Source: Cryptomeria japonica (lineage: Eukaryota; Streptophyta; Pinopsida; Cupressales; Cupressaceae). Taken from it: 64,000 nt of DNA. Numbering within the stretch: the stretch's first letter is position 1; the number at the start of each line of letters is the position of its first letter. Below are positions 38,516-50,544 of this stretch, one piece after another. The position numbers and the translations under genes were made by a program. The stretch lies in NCBI RefSeq assembly GCF_030272615.1, contig NC_081406.1, forward strand, positions 211,582,997-211,646,996. Direction: 5' to 3'. The notes under the pieces are model-generated. The model was not told the DNA's origin and searched no databases. It saw only the letters and a list, made by a program, of their open reading frames with translations.

Positions 38516-41500
38516 TGTAGTACCCCGTTTTGATTGGACTTATTAGACTGATTTTGTGTTTTAGTTTACTATTCAGTTGGCACTTTATTGCTCGTCATTT
38601 TGCAGACGTATTTGATATTATTTCATGTTTATCTGGATATTGGATGCATGAGTTATTTTCAGTATTTCCGTATTGGTGATTTCTAGTATTTCATGGATTA
38701 TTGCTCGTACTGACATCTTACTTTATCTAGGCGATGTGTCATATATATGTTGCGTGTTTGCTATTGTATTGGATGCAAGGGGACGATTTTCCTTCACTCG
38801 TTTCGATGAGACAGGGAACGTCATGATTCTCCTTCATCGGTGTGTGTGCCATGTATTCTATATTTATATGCATGTATGTGTGCTTCGGTGATGCAGGATA
38901 TTGCAGGTACAAGTACCGGGTAGGTACGGGGTATCGTCTCCACCTGGCTTCACAGGTCTGAGCGTGCCTTATATGTCCGATGGGAGTGGAGGAGATAGCT
39001 TTTGACCCTAGTCCTTACCTCAGTCTTTATTTGTGAGTGTCGTCAGTCGATCGTTCATCCCTTTTGTTCGAATTTTGAGTCTTTTTACTTTCCTCGATTT
39101 GCATGCCATAGTGGTTCGGTTATTTATTTAAAGTTTAAGTTGTCATTATTTGTTGGCTTGAGTGATTTATTCCTTATTATACCTTGTCTTGAATCAAGCT
39201 TAATTGATTAGTTATTAGATTTTAACTTTTAGTTGCTTATTTTGGCAAAGTAATCGTGTTTAGATCCAACGGAAGAAATAGAATAAATTAGTTAATTGCT
39301 TTTAATATATGCAAATGAAGCTAACTCATTGTTTTCCCTATTTAGTAGAAAAGTTGATTTAATTGCTATTTATGAAAAATGTAATTTTCAAAAAAGGGAA
39401 TTTTCATTTATTTGTTTTGAGTGATATGAAAAAGAAAAGAAAATAAAAGAAAGTCAATTTTGGGATTTTATTGTTTTTTTTAAAATAGAAATGTTGCAAC
39501 CTAGAAAATTAGGTTAAAGAGATTGTCTTACTAAATTACCTTAGAGGAGATTTTGGGGGTTATGCTTATTTTGGAGGAGGAGAAAGAAATTCTGGAAAAA
39601 TTGCTTGAAGGGTGGATTTGGGTTTGAACTAGCTGGGATTCCTGCTGAAGCATACCATTCCTGCTTGGAAATCATAGAGGTTGGTTGAATCCTTGGTTAT
39701 TTCAACAAAAAAATCCTTGCTTTCTTCCCATTTTCTGTTATTTGTTTAAAAGCTTGAATTGTGAATTTTGGGTGTTGGGTGTTTGTTTGTCATGGGTTTG
39801 TGGAAGAAAGATTCTATCAATTTGTTATCAAATTCAAACTTAATCTCTCTCCATGTAATTTCTTAACTTAATTTATGTTGTTTCATCTTTGTTTGTGCAA
39901 GAAAATTCTTGGTTTATTATGTTGTTTGTAATTGAAAATTTTGTTGGGTTTTAGTAGTGTTATGCTGGCAAAATTTTGCCAAGCATTCATAAAATACCTC
40001 TCCCTGGTAATTTCCAGTTTAAAAATGATGGTCATGAGTCAAATTTTCTTGTTCATGCTTGTTGGGAGCAAATAAATTCAATTGGAGGTTAGAGATTAAT
40101 TCTATTCCCATTTAATTTGAATTTTAGAGTGAAATGGGCTGATTTGAATGAAATTTTATTGCCCCTGTTTTGTCTCAGAAGATTTTGTATTTGCTGGTAA
40201 AATTTGGCATTACCAGTGACTTTTAATTTATCTTTTGTTTGTATGTTTGATGAAAAAAAATATGGTGGCTGGGAAATTAATTGTTAATTTTGTTTTAACA
40301 GAGGGTTTCACCTCTGTCTCTGTTATTAGTCTCTTTCATTTTGTCTCAGACGTTTTTTTTAAAAAACGAAATTTAAATTGTTTTTAAAACCAAAAAAAAT
40401 TGATAGCAAAAATTAAATGTTAGTGGTGTTTGGGATTGGGGACGGTGGCGGGGAGCTGGGCTCAACCCAGCCACACTACTCCCCTCTCCCTGCAGCCTCG
40501 CTGCTTTCCTCAAGACTGAGGAATGTCCCCAGTCTAGGAACAACAGGCTTGCTGCGTGGGAGCTTGGGGGCCCCACGTTCGGGTTTAAATATTGTTTTTT
40601 TTTAACATTTTTTTTTAGTTTTAAAAAAAAACGAAAATGATATTATGTTATGTTAGTGGTTTAAATAAAATCTTTAGTGTTATTTTATGTTTAATATTAC
40701 GTGATAAAATATTGTTATTTTAATAAAAATAATAATATGTTATCATTTAATATTAAATAATAATATTAAGTTAGTTGTTAGTTTATAATGTTATTAGATT
40801 AATTAATTATTCCTCGTCTTAGTGATTAGCATTTAATTGCTTTATATTTTGAAAATAAATAGAATAATCTGGAGGTTAGCATTAACGTTGGAAAAAAAAG
40901 GGAAGTTGGATTAAATTTATTATTAGTGTTTGTTATCCAAGTATTATAAAATAATCGTATGATGATTGTATTCGTCGAATAGATGTTATTTTGGAATTAT
41001 TTTATATTAGCTTGTATACATTTGTTTAATTTGATTTTAAATGTTGACTGCTTAAAGAAAGATTGCTTGTGTAGGATCTTGTGTTTTTAATAATTGCAGT
41101 CTAGTTGTTTTAATGTCGTCGCATTATGTTTAAAATGGTCATTATGTTGTCAATGTTTACCCTTGGTCAGGTGTTGATGTTCAAACCTTGAGGAAGTGGG
41201 CTTTTATGTGTTATGTCCCTTATGGTCAACCCTGGGTTTGTGACTGTGAGTCCTCCACCTGTGTTATGTCTGGATAATTTATGGTTGTTAGTCCACCATA
41301 GAGTTCTCATAGATAGTCTTATCCAGTTAGTGACCTAGTAGAGAGAGTGGCTTTCGGGCGGGGGCCGCACCCAAAGTGGATGGCAGGATAACCCCTCGAA
41401 AGTCAGCTATTAAGTGATAACCTAATAATTTGTTTAGGGGGTGGGTAGTTATTAATTTAATTAAGATAATGCACCTCGTACACGGTTGAGTGCTTGTATA

Positions 41501-42403
41501 GGCTCAAGGTGTTTGGGAAGGCCTGGAATGGCAAACCTACCACCTTGTCCTCACGAAAGGATGGTAGGGTTCGCATGATGCTTAGATGGAGCCGGGGGTT
41601 CAGGAGAGGTTACCAGGATAACCCATGATGGGGGCCGGGACCTATGGAGACCTACCTAGGGTAACCATGTTAAGCCATGTGATGACACTCTCTCTCTAGG
41701 GTCGCTAGTGTTTTTGTGAGTCGAGTCACTTGTGTACTGCGGAGTCATGTGTACTATTGTACTTTTCTTGCTTGCTTGAGGGTCTTCTGCTATCTCCTAG
41801 CACGGTGGGGTGGTTCCATTATGGGATCACATGGTCGGGTGGTAGTGCCACTTCCCATCGGATATCTTGTTCCTACCTTCACGCGAGGATTGGCTTCGCC
41901 GGTGCATCTTGGTTCTTGCTTCGTGTCGCACTTATGTTCTTGGTGTTGTACCTTGAGGCCCGTGTGGTCATTGTATCAGTAACTTGTAACCTTTGTATTT
42001 TATTGTTCTATGGAAGCCATGTAATTCATGGATTATTGTAACTTAAGTTCATGGGATAAATATTGTTTCAATTATCTTTCCTATTATGTATAAATGAATC
42101 TCTGGAAGTATGTATGTTGTAATTCTTAAAGCCTATCTTTTGGAGTTCAATTTATGAATATGAATTATTTAATCGTTATTGGCTTTCCTTAATTTAAATG
42201 GATGATTGGATTAATATTGTGATGTGGTTTTTTTTAGAAGTAATCTTCGTTGGTAACCCTTTAGGATGTAATGTTAGTCTTCCGCTTATGTTAATTATTG
42301 AGCAAGTTATGATTATTCATTTAATCTTTTAAAAAAAAATTATTGCGCCTTTTAGTTGCTTTGTTGTGTTGCTATCCTTTAGGGTTCCTGGCGGGGCATT
42401 ACA
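38516..42403 (+). repeat. 3' LTR of the chromovirus
   Basis: It is nearly identical to 29730-33618, starts TGTAGTACCCCG and ends GGGGCATTACA. It contains the same GC-rich island (about 40426-40581). Confidence 0.93.
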
Positions 42404-42408
42404 CAAGG

Positions 42409-44400
42409 GATGTGGGTCCCACCGTTCATGCCAAAATGAACCAAGGGAAAAATTTGTGAGGTTAAATGGTTAGTTTAATTCAAATTAACATAAGAGCATT
42501 CAAATAATATTCAAGTAATATAGAATACCATTAGACCTTCACAAATATTCACTTTCTCCTTGGATTGGACCTTTGATTAAGCCAAGGATGCACCACTGCT
42601 TTGCTTGATTGGATTGTTCCTTAGTGAGGATATGGGATGCTATCCACTACACAATATCATCACAAGATATTTGATGGATGGATGGAGGAATGATGAAATG
42701 ACTAAGTATGGACAAAATTGACTATAGTGTAGATGCTATGAGGATGATTGTAAGCACAAAAGAGTAGCATAAGATTGTATGAAATTTAACTATGGAAATG
42801 AGGGGAGGAGATCCCAATTTAGAGATTTGAAATGGAGGTTGAGGATTGAATGAAAGTAATGAGAAGGATTGAGAGGACATGGTGTGGAGACCAAGAGAAT
42901 TTCCATGTAAAGGCACTTCTTGTCTCCACACTCCTATAGGTGCATGGGGAAGATATCGCTAGGCACCTAAGGAAGAATAAAAGGAATTAAAAATTTCTTG
43001 GGAAGGGACAAGGGAATTAAAAATTCCCAAATAGAAGATTGCATGGGGAAAATAAAGAAGAAAATTAATTTAAACTCCTTGGAAAGAGAGCACATGGGAA
43101 TGTGCAAAGGATTTTAAATCCTTTGACATGACCAAAGAAGGTTCATTTAAGGTTTGGAAGGTGAGAGGGGAGAGCCATTTATGGCAAAGAGTTGACTTAC
43201 TCCTAATCATGGTGATTGGGATTGTTCAAATGATAAGAGGTGAGGTTAGGTGGGTTAATGAGAGATTAAAGAGAAAGTGGATAAGTTAGGAGGATTTGAC
43301 AAGAGGAGAGAATGAGTGGAGGAATTTAAAACTGAGGAATAATGATAATCAGGCTTCTAGAAGAATTAATTAGGGTATGTGAGGATTAGAAGAAGTGATT
43401 TGAAGGAATCACATGATTTTAAATTAATTAATTAAAAGAGGTTTAGAGGACTTTATAAGAATGGATAAATAATTAACTTATTGAAAAATTAATTTTTAGG
43501 CTATAGTGACAAAATTAATTAAATTTTATTAATTAATTTTGAGAGGAATAATTGTAACATAATTAAATAAAGTAATTACATAGAAAGGATAAATTAATTA
43601 AATATTTAATTTAATTAATTTTAGACATCTATAGTGTTGTCATTGATGTCAATTTTTTTGTCATTAATAATAAACTTTATTCAAAAGGTTGAGTAGTCGT
43701 GTTCCAAAGTAATGTAGTATCAGAGGATAGTAATGAAATATTAGAGGACAATAATGCACTATCAAAGTATTGGTTATGAGTTCATGCAGATGTGTGGAGA
43801 TTGATTGTGGTTGCTTCATATGGTATTTTTTCTTGTCTTATGAATTTTTCAAAACTTTGGATGTGTATTTTGCGGTCCATAGTTTAAGTTGGCTCAAGGT
43901 TATTGTTTTGTGGAATAGTCTGTCAGATTGGGTATAGTTTTATGGTCGACATTGTGGCGCATTGCTTCATCATTTCTTGAAATTGTAATATGAGGTTGGT
44001 GGAAGCAAATGCTTGATATATCTCAATTTTTTATGTTCTCATTTAATCTACAATAGAAGTTGTGATGGTTTGAGTATCGACTAGTACTATGACAGTATGA
44101 TAGTTTGCAGAAATGTGTGGCATTCCTTCACCTTTAGTTATTTTAGTGATGTGGCTAGGTGATTTAGCTATGTTGGTGATAGGTGATGCTATGTTGATAA
44201 TCTACAAGAGTATTTGTGGTTTGCATAATTTTTTGGGTAAGTTTGGTTAGTGTTCTTTATTGGTTTTATCCTTTGGAGTCGACCTATGTAGTTTTGGTCT
44301 GTACGATAGCATGGAGAGTTGTAGGTGTAAAAATCAATAAATGGTTTGATTCCTATTTGGTATTTACTAGATGTTTCATTCTTATTTCCCTAATTTAATC
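42409..44400. other. No gene seen; right flank of the chromovirus target
   Basis: Only short frames with no recognisable motif are present. The sequence continues the DNA that lies left of 29725 and is probably old LTR material; it is AT-rich with TTAATTAATT stretches near 43420-43620. Confidence 0.4.
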
Positions 44401-44479
44401 ATCTTCTTGTTATTTCGACCTATCAATCTTTCTAATGTCCTAATTACACAATTTTGTCAATTTATCTCAATTTCATGTC

Positions 44480-44830
44480 CTTTGATATCATTTTGTCCCA
44501 AATTATTGACCAAAGATACCAATTTATCCCAATTTCAGTCCAATGGCATCAATTTGATCTCATTTTAGTCTTGTGATATCATTTTGTCCCCATTTCAATC
44601 TCGCAACATCATTTTGCCCCCATTTCGATTCTACAACATCATTTTGTTTCCATTTCAGTCCCACAATATCTTTTTGTCCCCATTTCGATCGTGGTGGTAT
44701 CAAATTGTTCCCAATTTGGTTCTACGGTATTAATTTTTCCCAATTTCTATCCCATGACATAATTTTGACTTCATTTCCTATCCTATGGCTTCATTTTGTC
44801 CCCATTTCATGTCTTTTGGCTCATTTTGAT
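44480..44830. repeat. Minisatellite, 30-bp unit ATCATTTTGTCCCCATTTC
   Basis: Units of 30-31 bp beginning ATCATTTTG(T/C)CCCCATTTC follow each other most regularly at 44575-44700. Degenerate copies lie on both sides, about ten in total. The unit is a multiple of three, so frames stay open on both strands; this is not evidence of a gene. Confidence 0.75.
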
Positions 44831-45000
44831 TTGGTTTACCATTTTACCTAATTTTACACAATTCTCCCATTTCTTCCAAATTCTTCCCAATTTTTCCCAA
44901 TTTGACCTATTTTTCCTCCATTTGACCTATTATCTTACCCTTGACACTAGTTTGACTTGTTTCCCTCTTAGGTTTAAATAATTATTTAATAATTTGTACC

Positions 45001-45800
45001 CCTTTTTTGCTAACATATTCCTCTTTGATAAATAAACTTAATATTTATTGATCTTTTAATTCATGAGTCGCAATTAATTGAATTATTAATTGGCTAATTA
45101 TGAGTTGGAGTTCATTAATAAATAAATACTTATCAATTTCCCACTCCATTTTGGTCTTCACTTCTAACTCAACCAAACTCATCTACTTTCCCAATTTCTT
45201 TTTCTTAACTCCACTTACCTTTCATTTTGCTCTCCACTTGGAAATGACATATTTCCCATTTCTCTCCACTTGAAAATGACATAGTGCCATTTTCATTTCA
45301 TTTAACTCATCCCCTCCCTTGGTCTCATCCATTGATTAAATTTGATCTTGTATATTTATTTGGATTTTGAATGCTCTAAATTGAGCTCATTTTGTTCATT
45401 CTTGCAACCATATTTTTGTGTAACCTCATGAACATGCCATCTAAATTATCTTTTCTTTTAATCAGTATGTACTCAACCCTAATGAAGAGCTACATACTAT
45501 TAGAGGAGAAAGAAAGAATAATGAATCAATGTTGAAGGAATGCGTGAATCCATATTGTTTGGTTTGAATTTTATTTTAATCTTTGTTGGTTTGATTAGGT
45601 GAATCGACATACTATTTGGGCTTTGTAGTTGGCTTTTGATTTCAGGCTTACTTGTTACTAATTTCCTAGTCAACATTTTGGTGAAACCATGAATTGCATC
45701 ATGATATGATGTTTTGGTGAGTTTGTGTTTGTACGTAGGTGATAGAGAATGTATTCCAATATTTTATGCATCCCAATAATAGATATGAACATTTCACACC
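45001..45800. other. No gene seen between two minisatellites
   Basis: AT-rich DNA with a TTAATTAATTG-type stretch near 45075-45100, similar in character to the solo LTR near 1190-1260. No coding frame was recognised. Confidence 0.35.
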
Positions 45801-45807
45801 CAGAGAT

Positions 45808-45995
45808 ACACACTTGAGCCTTCTTTCTATGCACTTGGGCCTTATTTCTACATGCCAGGGCCTTCGTTTTGCACACTTGGGCCTTCTTTTTACGTATTTG
45901 GGCCTTATTTCTACGCTCTTGGGCCTTATTTTTATGAATTTGGGCCTTATATATATGCACTTGGGCCTTCTTTTTGTACAATTGGGCCTTCTTTA
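45808..45995. repeat. Minisatellite, 21-bp unit CACTTGGGCCTTATTTCTACG
   Basis: About nine copies of a 20-22-bp unit centred on TTGGGCCTT. Because 21 is a multiple of three, the minus strand reads as heptads of the type K-A-Q-x-x-x-K and the plus strand as L-G-L repeats. I attribute both to the repeat. Confidence 0.8.
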
Positions 45996-46109
45996 TGTGA
46001 AGTTGATCTTACTTGAGTATTTCATCTATGGTTGCATGCAGGGGTTTTTAATGACTTGATTTCTAACATGTACGGTTTATATGATGAATGTTTATGTTAT
46101 TTTATTAGA

Positions 46110-46545
46110 TCTAATAATTTGAGGCTAAAATAAACCCTACAAATCACATTTAGATTAATTAGGGGTTGAATGAACCATAAATTGCACATTTCATTTTGCA
46201 AAGCTTTAAAATAAATATCATCTAGTCTAAATAAGGGTTGAATGAACAACATCTCTTTAAATTTTAGTTTGCAAAGGTTTAAAATAAATCTCACATGATC
46301 TAATTGGGGTTTAAATTGAAGATAAAATTCACATTCCAATTTCCAAAGGTTTAAAATGAATCTCACATACTCTAAATAGGGGTTTCAATGAACAACAAAT
46401 TTCATACTTCAATTTGCAAGGTTCTTAATGTGAACTCACATCTAGATTAATTAGGGTTTCAATTTATTTTCAAAGTTCCCATTTCATATTACAAGTTGGT
46501 TAAAAGGAACCTTAAAATTAACATCTAGCTTAAATATGGGTGAAA
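46110..46545. repeat. Tandem repeat of about 75-85 bp, about six diverged copies
   Basis: Each copy combines TTTGCAAAGGTTTAAAAT, an (A/T)CTCACAT(G/C)(A/T)T-like block and a TAATTAGGGGTT(G/T)-like block. The best-preserved copies lie between 46190 and 46420. The GGGTTT pieces are not arranged as telomere repeats. Confidence 0.65.
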
Positions 46546-46654
46546 ATTGGTCAATTCTCACTCAAATCTTTTCAATTTTGATCAATTACAATATCTAAAT
46601 GTCAAAATTAGGCTTTTATGCAATTATTTCCATGTTTTTAGAAAATCTATCTTT

Positions 46655-46760
46655 CTGTTGTGTAGTTGAGGTCCTTTTCTATGTATTGAGGTCTATTTCT
46701 ATGTAGTTGAGGATTGCTTCTACATAGTTGAGCTTTGTTTTTACGCAATTGATCCCTTAA
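46655..46760. repeat. Second cluster of a 20-23-bp unit (GTTGAGGTCTATTTCTATGTA)
   Basis: Five diverged units centred on GTTGAGG(T/A) with a TTTCTATGTA tail. The spacing and T-rich tail resemble the 45808-45995 array, so the two may be related remnants. Confidence 0.55.
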
Positions 46761-47039
46761 GTTGCACAATTGTCTAGTGAAAAGTGTTTTTCATTTTTAT
46801 CATTCATTTCAATTTCCAAGTTTTTGATTTTTGATGGCATAACTTTTTTTGATGTTACTAATGATCTCTTCAACATTGTGGCAATTGTGGGGTAAAGAAT
46901 CAATTTGAAAACTACTAATGAGTTGTTGTAGGATGCTTGAGAAATACATTTGGTTTCCAAACAATTATGTGTCTTCTTTTTGTAGTTAGAACACACTTAT
47001 TTTCTTAAAGATTAATGAGCAAATGTCCGTTTTCTATGT

Positions 47040-47740
47040 CTTGTGCACTTGCACTATAGGGTAGACCCAAAATTGCACTAAGTATCCTCTCCCCTTTGTT
47101 GGGTGTAAGAGAAAAGTGATAAAAAAATTCCCAAATTTTTAATTTAAAAAAAAATCATTGCTTGGGGGAAAAAGTTTCTAAGGGATGACTCTAAGAAGCA
47201 CTTTCCTTCGGTTTGCTATAGAAATGGCCTAGGATAAAGTTGAAGCTACCTAGCGATGTGTATCTACACTACACTTTCCTAGTACCCATATTTGTCTGAT
47301 GCATATAAACCCCTATTTGTAGGGCTAGGATAAACTCTTTAGTGACATTGCCACATGGGTAGATGCTAGACCCCCAAAGTTCCCTAACTAAGAACCAAAT
47401 TGTTTTAGCTTTCAAATCCCCATATTTGTTGGTTCAAGGAGTGTGCATCGTACCCTGAAGATACTCTCCATGTACCTTGAATTGAGAGACAAAAAACTCC
47501 TTGATTCATAAGGTCATTGAACCTTCAAGGTAAGAGAGAAGGTATGTTGAAGTCATGTTGGGGGAGCTAGTGCTACCTAATCTCTATTTGTCCATAGTAT
47601 TTATGGTATTATATTGTGAGGGCCTCAATGAATATCAACCTTTCTCCAAGTGTAGGTTGTATGTTTTCAAATTATCAAGACCAGTTTTGTCACAATGGAC
47701 TAACCTAGGCCCTTCAAGTGTCATTCTATTTTTTTAGAGT
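47040..47740 (+). repeat. Dispersed repeat matching 27900-28720 on the opposite strand
   Basis: Ordered blocks of similarity to the minus strand of 27900-28720 are described in that entry. It is probably the LTR/leader part of a second, plus-strand member of the same old LTR family. Confidence 0.5.
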
Positions 47741-47839
47741 TGAATAGCCATTCTTCTTGATGTGTCTTTTGTGATTGTTAAATAATTTTGATCAAAACAC
47801 ATTTCAACCAAAGAAAATCAATCCCAAAACTATCAAACA

Positions 47840-48235
47840 ATTGTCAAAACAATTCGGTCTCAAAGTTCTCTCGAAAACATGGTCTCAAAAGTTGGTTTCA
47901 AAATTTTCAAAACTACCTCAATTTGGTCCCAAAAACCATTGTCTAAAAAAAATATCATTTTGGTCCCAAAACTTGTCTCATAGTTGGTCTTAAATTTGTC
48001 TCAAAAGAATCTCAAATTGGTCCAAAAATTTGCCTCAAATTTGTCTCAAAACTTGGTCTCAAAATTTGGTCTCACATTGGTTTTAAAAACTTATCTCACA
48101 TTGGTCTCCAAAATTATCCCAAAATTGGTCTCAAAATTCAGTCCTAAATTCATCTCAAAATTTAGTCCTAAATTCGTCTCAAAATTTAGTCTCACATTGG
48201 TTTCAAAACTAGTCTCCAAGTGGTATCAAAATTAT
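47840..48235. repeat. Minisatellite with (A)TTGGTCTCAAAATTT-type units
   Basis: Units of about 15-30 bp with the core GGTCTCAAAA or AGTCTCACATTGG recur some fifteen times. The open plus-strand frame (repeated L-V-S-K) follows from the unit length being a multiple of three. Confidence 0.7.
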
Positions 48236-48419
48236 TTTAATAATGCTCAAATTTCAATCCACATGGGAAACAAAAACATCAAAACTTTGGAATCTCATTT
48301 CAACCTTTCACTTTAAAACCTAGGTATCATCTTAGGATAAGTCTTTCATAATCATAACCTTTCAGTATTACATTGTCTTAAGTCTAGGTCATAGCTTGGT
48401 CCAAATTTCAAAATCTTTT

Positions 48420-50544
48420 TGTAGTGTCGTAAATTGTACACCCTTAAATAGGGTTGTACAATTTCATGCTTAGGTTGGCACCCACATTAATGTGTCCCTT
48501 TGTATTTAACATTTTCAAGGTTCCTTTATGCATTTAATTATTAATTTAATTGAATCTAAAGTCCTCTCTCATCAATTCACATATTATAAATTGGGCCCTT
48601 AATCCAAAGTGTGCCCCTTTTTATTTTATTATAATTAATCCTAATAAAGTATTATTTCTCATCTTTAAAGCTCATTTTCACACATCTAAACACCTTGGAT
48701 TGACACATTGAGCTATATTTGACTTCGTAATTACAATATCTTGCATCCCTAGAAATTTGGAAAAAAGTCAGCTGGATCAGAGCGACCACCATACTGGTCC
48801 CAATTTTTTCTACCCAAATTTTGGTAACTTAATTTGGTAGTATTATAATTTTCAAATCCCTCTTTGTGTGAAATTTAATCCATTATAGGTCACCCTATGA
48901 TGAAAGTTAAAGTTAGGGTTTCATATATATAACCTTTTATCTCCTCATTTGAAGGATCTAGTTATCAAGCATTTGAAGGATCGAACAATCAAGTGATTGA
49001 AGGAGACTCTTATGAAGTAAACGTGCAGGTTTATGTGAAGTCTACAATCAAAAAATTCATCATCAATCAAGTCTTCATCAACCTTTTTCCATCATCCATG
49101 GAAGCTTAAGATATATTGAAGAATAATAAAGAGATCATTGACTATTGATTTGCTTGTACCTCTCCCTTAGGGTTTGGTATGGTTTCATGTTATCTTCATA
49201 TCTCTATGTGAGTTTTTAGATATGCATATCATCCATTTTCAGATTTACATTATTTATTTAGATCCATATTGTATTTTTGATTTGAAGAATTTGCAATACA
49301 TTCATTTAGGTTTTTTACTCAAAACATAGGGTATAACTCTAGTTTTGCATTTTAGCTCATAGAAATATTACAAACACATGATATTTTAGGGAAAACACAC
49401 TTTTCAATACTTTATTGGCTATTTGTGGAGGTGGAAATCATAAAAAACAAACGGTTTGACTAAGGAAAAGCCCACTCACCATTTTTTAGATCACAAGTGT
49501 AGGTACATGTTTCCGATGGAGCTGTGAACTTTCGGGAAGTCATAATTAACAGGAATAGATCTAGATTTAGAAACAGGACATAGAACTTTGGGACCAGAGA
49601 ACCCAATGCCCCGATCCACCTTATTTTGTGATAGTTTTTGGCAGTTCAGATCTCAAGAACTTTAGTTTACAGACTATCAATTTCCAGCTTAGTATAGTGA
49701 TAGAGACCAGAGTTCCCAGCACACTGGTTTTGCTCAATTAGGCTAAGGTTTTACTGACAAGTGCACACAAAAATTCCCTTTTCAGATATGTAATTTGTAT
49801 CTTAGTTTTTTGTCTACATTTGTCTATTATTTACTGTTATCATATTTATTCTCATACTTTCACTAGCTTAGTTTTTTTGCATCCTACATTTGACTCATTT
49901 CCCTTTCATATCAACAAAGGAATAGAAACCCTAAAAGTATTTTGTAACTCTCTTTTACAAGAGGAATTCAAAGTGAATCACTTCCTTAGGCTCCTTTGTA
50001 TTCCAATGTATGAATGAGAGTGAGATTAAGTCCTAGTTTACCAGATTCCATGTTCATCCATCACACTTTCATCATTGCATTGTCTCAAAGTATCTCTTTG
50101 CATAGTCTAAAGTTATGATCCTTTTTTTCTTAGTCAAAGTCTCAAAATATTTCATTGAATAACTTGCATTTTGATTCTCAAATTATATTTTGGAAATCCC
50201 AAAAATTCAAATCTTAGATCATATCCTAAGTATTATTAGGAAGTTTAGACCTTATCCAAATTTTCCCTTATCAACATTATCAAGTAAAACCCTAACTCAC
50301 AAATCTAGTGAAGAGTACAACTTTGTCCTTTGTCGATTACATTGTCCCCTTTGATCCTTTAAGTTCTTAGCTTCATTTCAATTTCTTAGGGTTACATCCC
50401 TAGAGTTTTATTTCTAAGATCTTCCAAATCTTTAAAAATAAAAAAAAACATGGATTGCACCCTTTCAATATCTGAGAGTTTCATTTATCATCTTTCTTAG
50501 TTGCATTTATTAAATTTAAAAATCCAAAAACATAGCATAATATA
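48420..50544 (+). other. Probable LTR start and leader, no gene
   Basis: TGTAGTGTCGTAAATTGTAC at 48420 looks like an LTR 5' end and a TATATATAA box lies near 48930. I could not place the 3' end, a primer-binding site or a second LTR copy. The stretch leads into the eroded frame at 50545 on the same strand and may be its 5' LTR and leader. Confidence 0.35.

Larger units (their letters stand above)
29730..42403 (+). mobile_element. Full-length Ty3/gypsy chromovirus retrotransposon, duplication CAAGG
   Basis: The element is 12,674 bp with LTRs of 3889 and 3888 bp, so the LTRs make up about 61% of its length. CAAGG flanks it at 29725-29729 and 42404-42408. The primer-binding site (33621-33632) matches the 3' end of initiator tRNA-Met, and a polypurine tract (38505-38515) precedes the 3' LTR. 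The internal region encodes one gag-pol frame in the order gag, protease, RT, RNase H, integrase, chromodomain-like tail, which defines a chromovirus. By eye the LTRs differ at about 40 positions (about 1%), mostly transitions, so the insertion is relatively recent. The coding frame carries fifteen in-frame stops and no frameshift. Confidence 0.95.

Noticed and set aside
45670-45981. Heptad-repeat (K-A-Q) protein on the minus strand
   Set aside because: It is a 21-bp minisatellite read in frame; the complementary strand is equally open.
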